The position numbers and the translations under genes were made by a program. From the NCBI RefSeq assembly GCF_014596725.1, contig NZ_JACVEG010000002.1:558001-622000 (forward strand): 64,000 nucleotides of DNA, read 5' to 3'. Of the stretch, positions 52,780-61,560 are shown piece by piece. The notes below the pieces were generated by a model that saw only the letters and a program-made list of their open reading frames with translations, did no database searches and was not told where the DNA came from. The first letter of the stretch is position 1. Each line of letters begins with the position of its first letter. This stretch comes from Vibrio sp. Y2-5 (lineage in GTDB: Bacteria > Pseudomonadota > Gammaproteobacteria > Enterobacterales > Vibrionaceae).

Positions 52780-54339
52780 ATGAAAAATAAAATCTCCCCA
52801 CCGTTGGTATTGTCATTAGTGGCAACCTTCATTGGTGTATCTAATAACGCATTTGCTGAAATTCGTAATGTAACTTTACTCCACACCAATGATATTGAAA
52901 GTGTTTACGAACCTGTGGATGCCTTCTGGAACCCTGATATAGCCCGTATTGGTGGCATTCCTTACTTAGCCACATTAATAAAGGAAGTGCGAGCAAAAGA
53001 AGAGACCAGCTTTCTACTCGACGCGGGTGATATCTTTACTGGGTCGCTGGCTAAAAAAACTAAAGGGAAACTCTCGTTTGACCTATACAGTGCAATGGGA
53101 TACGACGCGATAACACTAGGTAACCATGAGTTTGAATATGGCTGGGAAACGCTCAAACAAAATATGCCAAGAGCGGCTTACCCAGTACTGAACGCAAACA
53201 TTAAGTTCGAACAAAACAACGCTCCATTTGCACAGCCATATACCATTATTGAACGCAACGGCATTCGTATCGGGGTTATTGGTGTAATGGGTGTGGATGC
53301 TTTTTATAACACAATGTGGAAAGGGAACCGCAAAGGCTTAACCGTTGATGACCCTACAGAAGTGACGCAATTCTGGGTTGACAAGATTCGTGACGAAGTG
53401 GATATGGTGGTTGTATTAACGCACCAGAACAAAACAGCGCCGATGCAGACGGACAAAGAAGCGGATCCCGAAGTACAACGTGGATTCGATGAAGACTATG
53501 CAATGGCAGGTAAGTTAAAGGGTGTTGATGTTATCTTTGGTGGCCATTCTGATCATGGTTTGTGGAAGCCTGTGGTGCATCCTAAAACAGGTACGGTCAT
53601 TGGATTAACCTTCGGGCAAGGCAAATACCTTGGTTACACCAAATTTGCAGTCGATACAGATAAACGCAGTGTTAATTTGCTGGAAGGAAAATTGATCCCT
53701 GTTGAATCCGATAAGTTAAATCGGGATCCAAAGACCAGTCAGCTAATTGATAGTGCAAGATCTCAATACCCTGAACTGAATCAAGAACTAGCGACAATTG
53801 ATAAAACGGCATTCCGTCGATACTACCGCGAATCAAACGTTGGTAACTTAGTCGCGGATATGATGCGCGAAGCGGGAGACGCAGATTTAAGTATGATCAG
53901 TTCAGGCAGCATTCGTGTGGACTTGAACAAAGGCCCTGTTACGATGGAAAACGTGATGGATCTGTTTCCGTTTACTGATAAGTTGTCAGTGGTTGAGTTG
54001 ACAGGTAAGCAAGTTAAAGAACTACTGGAATATAGCTACAAGTTGCCTTACGGCTTAGCGCAATTCTCTGGTATTGAGGCAAAATATAATGGCAAGAAAC
54101 CGGAAGGTCAACGCCTATTGTCATTGAAAATTCAAGGTAAGCCAGTGAAAGACACTCAAACCTATAAAGTGGCAACATACTCTTATGCAGCAAGCGGTGG
54201 TGATGGTTATAAAGTGTTTGCCGATGGCAAACTGTTATCTGAAAGTGGTTCAATCACACAGACGTTAATTGACCAGTTCAAAGCGAAGAAAAAAGTGACA
54301 GTTCCAAAGCTAGGTCGCCAAGTAGACGTGTCTCAATAA
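52780..54339 (+). CDS. Periplasmic 5'-nucleotidase/metallophosphatase (UshA-like)
   Basis: A 519-residue exported enzyme: signal peptide (ending AFA), an N-terminal metallophosphatase domain (LLHTNDIESVY, LLDAGDIFTGS, GNHEFEYG, HQNK and GGHSDHG give the di-metal ligands) and a C-terminal 5'-nucleotidase domain (about 325-500; NVGNLVADMMREAGDADLSMISSGSIRVDL). It should hydrolyse nucleotides outside the inner membrane to release phosphate. It is slightly shorter than UshA (550). It lies in the module between the two AraC repeat copies. Confidence 0.9.
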   Translation: MKNKISPPLVLSLVATFIGVSNNAFAEIRNVTLLHTNDIESVYEPVDAFWNPDIARIGGIPYLATLIKEVRAKEETSFLLDAGDIFTGSLAKKTKGKLSFDLYSAMGYDAITLGNHEFEYGWETLKQNMPRAAYPVLNANIKFEQNNAPFAQPYTIIERNGIRIGVIGVMGVDAFYNTMWKGNRKGLTVDDPTEVTQFWVDKIRDEVDMVVVLTHQNKTAPMQTDKEADPEVQRGFDEDYAMAGKLKGVDVIFGGHSDHGLWKPVVHPKTGTVIGLTFGQGKYLGYTKFAVDTDKRSVNLLEGKLIPVESDKLNRDPKTSQLIDSARSQYPELNQELATIDKTAFRRYYRESNVGNLVADMMREAGDADLSMISSGSIRVDLNKGPVTMENVMDLFPFTDKLSVVELTGKQVKELLEYSYKLPYGLAQFSGIEAKYNGKKPEGQRLLSLKIQGKPVKDTQTYKVATYSYAASGGDGYKVFADGKLLSESGSITQTLIDQFKAKKKVTVPKLGRQVDVSQ

Positions 54340-54359
54340 TCACATGTTTGGGAGGGACG

Positions 54360-55769
54360 ATGCCATTCAGAGAAGAATATAACGGGTGCAAAACCTATGG
54401 TTGCCCCAATTGCGGTCAGCAAGACCTCAGTGTTTATTCTCGCTCAAATCGGCTCGGCTATGATGCATGGTACTGCCCTGAATGTGGGGCATTCCCTCCC
54501 GTTTTATTGAATCAACCCATCATTGCGCTTGCGAACCAAATTAAAAGTGAGCAATTTGATCTAGAGTTTCTCGACAGTTGTGGTTGCCAGCAGCCACAAC
54601 TTCATCGTTATGGTTATACAGCATCAGGTAGCCAGAGAATAAAGTGTACCCAGTGCCAGCGCGTTATCACTCAGCCTAATGTTGAGAAGCTGACTAAACA
54701 ACTGCAGCCTATTATGGACGCACTCATTAGAGGTGTTTCCCCTGAAAACCTTCAAAGAGAATGTAAGCTAAGCAATAAGCTGTTTTCACAACACATCTCA
54801 AAGCTCGCACAATTGCTCACTTATTCTGGTCGCCAATGGGAAGCCAATGTCTGTTTTCCTCTGATTCAAACCAGAACATGTGTACAAACTTGCCGTTCTG
54901 GTTTTCAACATCTTGATAATTACCAGAGAGATACTCACTTGTGGACGATTTCTAGTGTTGATGCACAGTCGGGTTATGTATTGCTCATCAGTGATAATGC
55001 TTTATTCAACCGGTTTTCATCGCAACTAGAAGAATTACAGCTTGACCTTTATAAGTTAGATACAAGAGAGATAAGTGTCGAAGGCGACGAAGATGTATTG
55101 AGTAAAGCGGAGAAAACATACAGTAAAATTTTGGCTCGCAGCCAGTTTGACATGCTTGCCTATACTGAGCATTGTCACGCTCTGTCTAAAGAAGCTCTTA
55201 TTCTCCGCCCTGTATATGCTGCTCATGCTCACTTTCAGAACCTTCGACACAAGACGATTAACTTTCCACCTCAAGCGATTGCTCTTGAACATGAAAGTTT
55301 TTTGCGTGGAGCTGCAATAACCGCTTTTTGTGAAGAAGTCAGCAGTGACCAAACAGCATTGTTCTATTGCCATGTGCAAAAGCACGCGCCAAATTCAAAA
55401 TCTGCTGCGATGGCAAAAACGATGAGTTGGTGGAATGAGCGATGGCATCGGTTGTTTATTGAATATTCGCAACACAATTGGCATGTAGGTGTTGGTGTGT
55501 TGACCAATAAGCAGTTTAACGTCGAACAGTTGATTCCAACTCATCCCAATTGGAATCAAACTTTCTGGGACGAGTTTAACCTTTGGTTAAGTCCAGAGTA
55601 TGCGCGCAGAATAAGCTTAAAACGTCTTCACCAATGGCAAGATATCTATCGCTATCTTTATAATTTTGTCTTCACTGATCGTTTGGGTATAGAGCAGAAG
55701 AGAGGTGTTATACCTGCGAAAATTAGCTCAGTGGTTCAACACTTGTGTGATTTAAACCGTCGACAATGA
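54360..55769 (+). CDS. Zinc-ribbon, transposase-like protein
   Basis: A 469-residue protein with two N-terminal zinc ribbons: CPNC/CPEC (residues 15-18 and 39-42), then CGC/CTQC (about 80 and 102). This double ribbon resembles the InsA-type DNA-binding head of IS1-like elements. The middle begins TISSVDAQSGYVLLIS, like the first acidic strand of a DDE nuclease, and the end IYRYLYNFVFTDRLGIEQKRGVIPAKI looks like a transposase C-terminus. No complete DDE triad can be assigned by eye. GGGAGG precedes the ATG at 54360. It is probably a domesticated or degraded transposase. It ends exactly where the AraC remnant begins. Confidence 0.55.
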   Translation: MPFREEYNGCKTYGCPNCGQQDLSVYSRSNRLGYDAWYCPECGAFPPVLLNQPIIALANQIKSEQFDLEFLDSCGCQQPQLHRYGYTASGSQRIKCTQCQRVITQPNVEKLTKQLQPIMDALIRGVSPENLQRECKLSNKLFSQHISKLAQLLTYSGRQWEANVCFPLIQTRTCVQTCRSGFQHLDNYQRDTHLWTISSVDAQSGYVLLISDNALFNRFSSQLEELQLDLYKLDTREISVEGDEDVLSKAEKTYSKILARSQFDMLAYTEHCHALSKEALILRPVYAAHAHFQNLRHKTINFPPQAIALEHESFLRGAAITAFCEEVSSDQTALFYCHVQKHAPNSKSAAMAKTMSWWNERWHRLFIEYSQHNWHVGVGVLTNKQFNVEQLIPTHPNWNQTFWDEFNLWLSPEYARRISLKRLHQWQDIYRYLYNFVFTDRLGIEQKRGVIPAKISSVVQHLCDLNRRQ

Positions 55770-55823
55770 TGTAACCAATACTCCGGACAGACGCCGGAGC
55801 AATATAAGAATCGGTTGTTGTGA
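55768..55823 (+). pseudogene. Remnant of an AraC-type gene 3' end
   Basis: Bases 55777-55823 encode the same YSGQTPEQYKNRLL and stop as the AraC gene at 52625, with only synonymous changes (GGT to GGA, CAA to CAG, CTG to TTG, TAA to TGA). The preceding ATGTAACCAA resembles ATGTTTAACCAA with two bases lost, so the trace may extend a little further. No other part of the gene remains. Confidence 0.7.
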
Positions 55824-55830
55824 CGAGCGG

Positions 55831-56484
55831 TTATTCCGCGAGTTTTTTCATTGCTTTTTGATAGCTGTCTACGCTTTCAACTTGTTCTATGTACTTTTTA
55901 ATGTGGTGGTAAGGAGACATATCACAACGTGCACTAGCAAGCTGAAGAGCAAGTACCATCTGGAAATCTGCGCCTGAGAGCTCTTCACCCGCGAACCATT
56001 TGTTGTCAGAAAGATGCTGATCAATAAGTTTGAGTTGCGGAATAATTCTTGGGTCGATGAAGTGTTGGTTTAACGCCTGCACAAACTTTTTAATTACAGG
56101 TTTAATGAAGAACGGCATTGGTTTGTCGACAGCTTTAGATAAAACCAGTCGCATCACCAATAAAGGCATCATTGAGCCTTCAGCAAAGTGTAGCCAGTAG
56201 CGGTAATTTAACAGCGCTTTAGATTCTTTAGGTTTGAACTGTTGCTCGGTGTCGTAGGTATCAATCAGATATTCAATGATTGCGCCAGATTCAGCAATCA
56301 CCTGTTCACCATCGGTAATGACCGGTGACTTACCCAGCGGATCGATTTGCTTCAGTGACTCTGGTGCGCCGTAGGTTTTAGGGTCGCGTTGGTAAACTTT
56401 AATTTGGTAAGGAAGATTCAACGCTTCTAATAACCACGCAATGCGATTAGAGCGGGACTGAACAAGATGGTGCAGGATAATCAT
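55831..56484 (-). CDS. Glutathione S-transferase family protein
   Basis: A 217-residue protein with an N-terminal thioredoxin-like domain (ILHHLVQSRSNRIAWLLEALNLPYQIKVY, PLGKSPVITDGEQVIAESGAIIEYLID) and an all-helical C-terminal domain (about 85-215). The early serine (S10) may be the glutathione-activating residue. Substrate unknown. It ends 8 bp after the AraC remnant. Confidence 0.9.
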   Translation of the reverse strand: MIILHHLVQSRSNRIAWLLEALNLPYQIKVYQRDPKTYGAPESLKQIDPLGKSPVITDGEQVIAESGAIIEYLIDTYDTEQQFKPKESKALLNYRYWLHFAEGSMMPLLVMRLVLSKAVDKPMPFFIKPVIKKFVQALNQHFIDPRIIPQLKLIDQHLSDNKWFAGEELSGADFQMVLALQLASARCDMSPYHHIKKYIEQVESVDSYQKAMKKLAE

Positions 56485-56828
56485 AAAGGCCTCTGACGTT
56501 ACTTATTGATTTATCCTGCTAGTCTCACCAATTGCCAAGCATAGGTCAATTTAAAATACGCTATACATTGGCGTGAGTTATACAATATGTGCGGTATTGG
56601 CACTGGTTTGTCACTGCGTACGCACAAAGTTTGAGTGATCTAAAGTAATCGTTGGCTTAAGGTTATTACAACAAACAGGTTCCCCACATTGGAATATCAA
56701 CAAATCAAAGGGTTATCTGTCGTCGTAACTTATTCAAACTGCAATGAGAATGTCATAAACCGGAACTAATGTGCAGCGAGTTTCTGAAAATGTAACAACC
56801 AAATTTGCTCTGAAATTAAGGAAGATTA
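56485..56828. other. 344-bp gap upstream of the histidine phosphatase gene
   Basis: No gene is visible. It should hold the promoters of the GST (minus) and phosphatase (plus) genes. A single TGTCATAAA half-site near 56750 resembles half a Pho box, but the required second half is not clear, so phosphate control is not claimed. Confidence 0.5.
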
Positions 56829-58367
56829 ATGACTCGTTATACTCTGATTGCATCTGCAATTACCGTGGCTTTACTCAGTGGTTGTAGCTCCTCTCACCAA
56901 ACCGACGAAAGTGATGGATATCAGTACAGCAGCAAAGCTACCTATTCTGCTCAGCAAGATTTAAATAGTTATGAAGCCGCACCGAAAGGTTACCACGTGG
57001 TTTACAGCCAGTTGGTTGAACGACATGGTGCTCGTGCTCTATCAAGCCCAAAATACGACGTGCTGAGTAAGCAGGTGTGGGATTTGGCGCAAAAACGCGG
57101 ACAATTGACGCCGCTTGGTGAAAAGCTTGGTCCAATCATCGATAAAGTGACGGCGGCGAATGAAAATCTGGGGTACGGACTGCTAACGAAAGTGGGTCAA
57201 GAAGAGCCTGCCGGTATCGCATCTCGTATGGCGCAGCGTCTAGATTCCATTATGACTAACGACAGCAATAATCCCGTTTGTATTCAAGTGCAGACCTCAG
57301 GTCAAGAGCGCGCAAACCAAACTGCACATTACTTTATGCAGTCATTGGCAAACGACGTGGCTTATGTAGAAAACGATGCTAAGCAGTGTTACCAAACACA
57401 ATCACCGCCAGATGAAATTGATAAGCAGCTGGTGAATAAGTTTGAGCTCTATTTCCATAAAACAAACCCTGCAAAGAGTGCGAAATACCAACCCTACGCA
57501 GCAAACTTTGAAGCCTATGTAGCTTTTAAAGATTCAGAGAAGTTAGAAAGCGCTTTTGATGCAATTTCAGAGTTACCAAAAACCAAGTTGTTGGCTCGTC
57601 AAATGTTGGAGCGTATTTACACTAAAGAGTTTGTCGACTTCCTTGAAAATGATGTTTCTAACGACAAGAAGTGCGATATAAACGCTGAGAACTGTTTCAA
57701 GACCAACACCAAGAAACCTAGTGAAACGAAAGATGACTGGAAGTATGTACAAAACGAGGTAGATGCTGCCTCAATGCTCTACAACATGTTCATCATCGGT
57801 CCAGGAATGCTTCGTGAAGCACAGGCTCAAGGTGGAGAGTGGGGTTTAGAGCAGTTTATTACTCCTGAAGAGTCGGCTTGGTTCTCTTATCAGTCAGATG
57901 CTGAAGATTTCTATGAGAAAGGCCCAAGCTTTGCGGATGCGAATGGTGTGACATACAACATTGCTAAACCGCTATTGAAAGATATGTTCAATGAAATGGA
58001 TGCTGTAGCCAACAACAAGCAGGCAATGAATCACGTGGCAAAGGTACGTTTTGCTCACGCTGAACAAATTATGCCTTTAGCTGCTTTATTACATGTGAAA
58101 GGCAGTACACAAGCGGCAGATTCGTCGACGTTGTATTCTCAAGAAAATAATGAATGGCGTGGCGGGTGGGTAACACCATATTCGGCAAACATTCAGTGGG
58201 ATGTGTATAAGAGTGCGAACAAAGGCGGTGAAACCTTGGTGAAGATGCTTTACAACGAGAAGGAAATAGCGTTTAAAGCCGACTGCCAAGTGTTTGACGG
58301 TACTCAGTATTTTTACAGTTTAACGGAACTTGAACGCTGTTATAGCAAAGAGCTGTCAGTGAACTAA
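56829..58367 (+). CDS. Lipoprotein histidine phosphatase, MINPP/phytase-like
   Basis: A 512-residue lipoprotein (lipobox LLSGCS) of the histidine acid phosphatase clan. The N-terminal active-site motif is VERHGARALS and the second is FAHAEQIMPLAALL. The HAE form of the second motif, instead of HD, is typical of multiple inositol polyphosphate phosphatases and bacterial relatives, so phytate may be a substrate. Four cysteines late in the domain could pair. AAGGAAG precedes the ATG. Together with the nearby UshA-like enzyme it suggests scavenging of organic phosphate, by inference. Confidence 0.82.
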   Translation: MTRYTLIASAITVALLSGCSSSHQTDESDGYQYSSKATYSAQQDLNSYEAAPKGYHVVYSQLVERHGARALSSPKYDVLSKQVWDLAQKRGQLTPLGEKLGPIIDKVTAANENLGYGLLTKVGQEEPAGIASRMAQRLDSIMTNDSNNPVCIQVQTSGQERANQTAHYFMQSLANDVAYVENDAKQCYQTQSPPDEIDKQLVNKFELYFHKTNPAKSAKYQPYAANFEAYVAFKDSEKLESAFDAISELPKTKLLARQMLERIYTKEFVDFLENDVSNDKKCDINAENCFKTNTKKPSETKDDWKYVQNEVDAASMLYNMFIIGPGMLREAQAQGGEWGLEQFITPEESAWFSYQSDAEDFYEKGPSFADANGVTYNIAKPLLKDMFNEMDAVANNKQAMNHVAKVRFAHAEQIMPLAALLHVKGSTQAADSSTLYSQENNEWRGGWVTPYSANIQWDVYKSANKGGETLVKMLYNEKEIAFKADCQVFDGTQYFYSLTELERCYSKELSVN

Positions 58368-58406
58368 CGTGCTCTAAAGATGATTGAGTGCAGGCACTCA
58401 TAAGAT

Positions 58407-58450
58407 AAACCCCGCAGAAAGAGATGCTCTTGTGCGGGGTTTATTGTTTT
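58407..58450. terminator. Terminator between the phosphatase and M14 genes
   Basis: AAACCCCGCA and TGCGGGGTTT form a 10-bp stem with a 16-nt loop followed by a T-rich tail. It lies between convergent genes and may act both ways. Confidence 0.8.
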
Positions 58451-58457
58451 CTACTGA

Positions 58458-59384
58458 TTATGCTTGATGGTTTTCAAGGACATAATCCAGAGCCCCAACT
58501 ACAGCAGCAACCTGAGCGTCGTTACACTCTTCATCGGTAACCTTCGGGCTGTCTGGGTAGACTTCTGTTGTAGTGCCGTATTGGCAATTGGTAACACCAC
58601 CACAAAGACCAAGTTTCTTCATTGGGTAAAGAATCACACCGTGCTGAACCACATCTGAGCCGATGATTTGTCCATTCGCATCTGCGGGTGCAATATGTGT
58701 TACTTTAGTAACAGATTCAATAACAGCCGCCTGGAACTCAAGTTGAGGCAGCGCAGTGTCACCGACAGTGTAGAAACCATCTGGAATGCTGTCGGCTTCG
58801 TAGTCGATACCATCACGCGCTGCTAAAGCAGGGCGGAATTCGCTTTCATCAGTGTCTGTGGTTTCATGCAAATCAATATGAACCAAAACTTCTTGAGGCA
58901 GGCTTGCCACTAATGCCATTAGGTTTGCCGACTCTTCTGCTGGGCTGTCAGCATAGAACGAACGGTTTGGATCAATCGCATTTGGGTTCCAACGGTTAAT
59001 GGTTTCGTACCCCCAAGGACTGACGCAAGGCGCAGCAATAATATTGAAGTGCTGTTCGTAACGCTTGGCTTCGTTTGCCATAAACTTAAGCGCGCCATGC
59101 ACACCGCTGGTTTCATAGCCGTGTACGCCACCGGTAATCAACACGGTTGGTTTGCTCGCTTGCCAGTTTTTGCTCTTGATTGAGTAAAGTGGGTAGCGCG
59201 CTTCGTCATAAGACAAAGCACCGTATTGCTCTACAACAAAATCGTTTTCTAACGCTTTAATTTTTGTCACAACTTCTTGCTGATATTCGCGTTTGATGGT
59301 TGTCGTCGCACGCCATTGTAAGCGTTCAGCCTCTCCCCATTTTTGACCTGGGGTTCCGATTGGGTAAGCTTGTGAATTCTTCAT
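58458..59384 (-). CDS. M14-family zinc carboxypeptidase-like protein
   Basis: A 308-residue enzyme. The zinc ligands are in GGVHGYETSG (HxxE) and VHIDLHETTD (H), with the general-base glutamate probably in TTTEVYPDSP. It is related to the M14 peptidase and succinylglutamate desuccinylase group. No signal peptide, so the target may be a small cytoplasmic amide. AAGGAAAG before 59384 favours this start over 59411. Substrate unknown. Confidence 0.83.
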   Translation of the reverse strand: MKNSQAYPIGTPGQKWGEAERLQWRATTTIKREYQQEVVTKIKALENDFVVEQYGALSYDEARYPLYSIKSKNWQASKPTVLITGGVHGYETSGVHGALKFMANEAKRYEQHFNIIAAPCVSPWGYETINRWNPNAIDPNRSFYADSPAEESANLMALVASLPQEVLVHIDLHETTDTDESEFRPALAARDGIDYEADSIPDGFYTVGDTALPQLEFQAAVIESVTKVTHIAPADANGQIIGSDVVQHGVILYPMKKLGLCGGVTNCQYGTTTEVYPDSPKVTDEECNDAQVAAVVGALDYVLENHQA

Positions 59385-59504
59385 TACTTTCCTTGGAATA
59401 ATTATTCTCATGCCATGGGATGAGCGTTATTAAAGATGTTTCATCATTTCTGACAGGCTGCTATGTTACCTCTTGTTTTATACAAACCCAAAAGAGAATG
59501 TCAT

Positions 59505-60413
59505 ATGGCTGGAGCTAGCTTACTCACTTTATTAGACGACATCGCAACTGTGCTAGACGATGTTGCAGTGATGTCGAAAGTAGCAGCAAAGAAAACCGCA
59601 GGAGTGCTGGGCGACGACTTAGCACTGAACGCTCAACAAGTCTCTGGTGTAGCCGCAGAACGGGAAATTCCAGTTGTTTGGGCTGTCGCAAAAGGCTCAT
59701 TTCGAAATAAGCTGATATTAGTGCCCGCCGCATTAGTCATCAGTGCTTTTGCTCCTTGGCTTATCATGCCTGCGTTATTGTTGGGCGGTCTGTTTTTATG
59801 TTTTGAAGGTTCTGAAAAAGTACTGGAGAAGCTGTTTCATTCTGAGCCGAAGAAAGAACCCGATGAAGCTTTAGAAGAGATCAATAAGCTCACCATTGAA
59901 GAGTATGAAAAGACAAAGATAAAAGGGGCGATTCGTACGGACTTCATCTTGTCTGCGGAAATCATTGTTATTGCACTTGGAACTGTTCAAGGTCAGCAAA
60001 CCGTGACACAAGTGATTGTCGTCAGCTTAATTGCAACGATTATGACCGCAGGCGTGTATGGTTTGGTCGCTGGTATTGTAAAGCTGGATGACCTTGGCTT
60101 TTATCTGGAGCGTAAATCACAAGGTAAAGGGCTGTTATCTATACTGGGAAGCGTATTAGTCGCTTTTGCGCCCAAACTAATGAAAGGCTTGACTGTGGTC
60201 GGTACCGCTGCAATGTTTTTAGTGGGTGGAGGTATTGTGGTACACAACGTGCCATTTATTCACCATTGGGTTGAGCCTATTATTATGAAGCTGCCGGATC
60301 TCACTTTAGTCAATGCTCTGGTACCTGCGTTACTGAATGGGGCTATCGGTGTGGTTGCCGGTTTAGTTGTTGTAGGGGCAATAGAAGTTATCCATAGAGT
60401 GCGCGGTAAATAA
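59505..60413 (+). CDS. DUF808-family membrane protein
   Basis: A 302-residue inner-membrane protein beginning MAGASLLTLLDDIATVLDDVAVMSKVAAKKTAGVLGDDLALNAQQV, a fixed pattern of DUF808 (YedI-type) proteins. About seven helices follow, e.g. LPALVISAFAPWLIMPALLLGG-like and VGGGIVVHNVPFIHHWVEP. Function not established. The ATG at 59505 starts at the conserved N-terminus. The 3' end runs directly into a broken rlmC. Confidence 0.86.
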   Translation: MAGASLLTLLDDIATVLDDVAVMSKVAAKKTAGVLGDDLALNAQQVSGVAAEREIPVVWAVAKGSFRNKLILVPAALVISAFAPWLIMPALLLGGLFLCFEGSEKVLEKLFHSEPKKEPDEALEEINKLTIEEYEKTKIKGAIRTDFILSAEIIVIALGTVQGQQTVTQVIVVSLIATIMTAGVYGLVAGIVKLDDLGFYLERKSQGKGLLSILGSVLVAFAPKLMKGLTVVGTAAMFLVGGGIVVHNVPFIHHWVEPIIMKLPDLTLVNALVPALLNGAIGVVAGLVVVGAIEVIHRVRGK

Positions 60414-60734
60414 AAAGAAAGGTGAGTTGAAATTCGTCTTACTTACTCGCAGTGAGCATGATGGTAAGTTCATGGTGCGTTAGATTCCGCTCAGTTTTCT
60501 CACTCACATAATTCAGCTCCAAATCTTGTGTTGGTCAATCCATCACGTAGAGGTCTTGGTAACAGTTTGACGGATCAACAGGAAGCGTTCACTCCAAAAT
60601 ATATTGTCTACTCAAGCTGTAATCCGCACACCATGAACGAAGACGTGAAGAACTTACCAAGCTACAAAGTGGTTAAAGTTCAGTGGTTTGATATGTTCCC
60701 ACCTACTAACCACGCAGAGGTGTTGGCGTTGTGA
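60409..60734 (+). pseudogene. rlmC: Broken rlmC (23S rRNA m5U747 methyltransferase) remnant
   Basis: Two pieces of one gene are joined in different frames. Piece one (about 60409-60480) reads [21 protein letters not shown], matching the middle of RlmC. Piece two (about 60477-60734, another frame) reads [28 protein letters not shown], then [11 protein letters not shown] with the catalytic cysteine, then [18 protein letters not shown], the C-terminus. The N-terminal half and roughly a hundred residues between the pieces are gone. The break abuts the DUF808 stop codon, so one deletion edge lies there. A working copy may exist elsewhere. Confidence 0.8.
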
Positions 60735-60851
60735 GAAAGAGTAATCTAGTCAGCTGTATTTAAAATCGCCGCGTTTGTTTGCTTTTCCACTTATAAAAAC
60801 TGCGATAAATTGGGCAACGTCTGGCTATCATTGATAGAGAATGACGATTAG

Positions 60852-60889
60852 AAGCGTGGGGCTAACTTAGTTAATAATACCCCACGCTT
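60852..60889. repeat. 10-bp inverted repeat upstream of the YkuD-fold gene
   Basis: AAGCGTGGGG (60852-60861) and CCCCACGCTT (60880-60889) are perfect complements 18 nt apart, 34 bp before the next start. No T run follows. Likely an operator, or a leader RNA stem. Confidence 0.45.
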
Positions 60890-60922
60890 AACAACAGACA
60901 CTGACTCAACCTAACGGCAACA

Positions 60923-61462
60923 ATGCAGCGATTACTGATTTTATTCCTCTCACTACTGATAAGCTGCACGGCCTTCGCTCAGGGCAATGTGTTACGTGGG
61001 CCGTCTGTCAAAACTCACATGTCCAAAACTGAAGTGGCGAAAGTAGATCTGGTCAAAGTCGATAAGTCCAAACGCCGTATGTATCTCGTATCCCAAGGCG
61101 AAGTGATTAAAGAGTATCGCATTGCTTTAGGTAAATCTCCGCGTGGACATAAGCATCAGGAAGGCGATCAACGAACACCTGAAGGGCGCTATTATTTGGA
61201 TGACATTATGCCAAGTAGCCAATTTTACCGTTCTATGAGTATCAGTTATCCGAATCTAAGAGATAAATTGCGCGCTCAGGATGAGGGGGTTGACCCTGGC
61301 GGTGAGATAAAAGTGCATGGCCTAAAAGACGGCTATGATGGAGACCCACAATTCATTCAAAGCTTTGACTGGACAAATGGCTGTATCGCCTTAACCAACG
61401 AAGAAATGGACGAGTTTATCAGCCTAGTGAGAATTGGAACGCCAATAGAAATTGAATGGTGA
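60923..61462 (+). CDS. L,D-transpeptidase (YkuD-fold) family protein
   Basis: A 179-residue exported protein. The catalytic region shows HGLKDGYDGDP and WTNGCIALTNEEM, i.e. the HG...(S/T)(H/N)GC signature with the nucleophile cysteine; Asn stands where most members have His. The N-terminus may be a standard signal (AFA/Q) or a lipobox (LISC). It most resembles the YafK group, which acts on peptidoglycan or its link to Braun lipoprotein. Preceded by a pseudogene and a long inverted repeat. Function in the wall is likely; exact reaction is not. Confidence 0.82.
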   Translation: MQRLLILFLSLLISCTAFAQGNVLRGPSVKTHMSKTEVAKVDLVKVDKSKRRMYLVSQGEVIKEYRIALGKSPRGHKHQEGDQRTPEGRYYLDDIMPSSQFYRSMSISYPNLRDKLRAQDEGVDPGGEIKVHGLKDGYDGDPQFIQSFDWTNGCIALTNEEMDEFISLVRIGTPIEIEW

Positions 61463-61560
61463 TTTAAACCAACTACATATCAGTTCTAAGCTTACCAAGC
61501 AAAAACAACCTTGAAGTTTCCATCATTCCTTCGCATCTACAAGGCACTATTAAAGGCTAT

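Noticed and set aside
56700..56828. A Pho box before the histidine phosphatase gene
   Set aside because: Only one TGTCATAAA half-site is clear; the second half at 11-bp spacing is not present.
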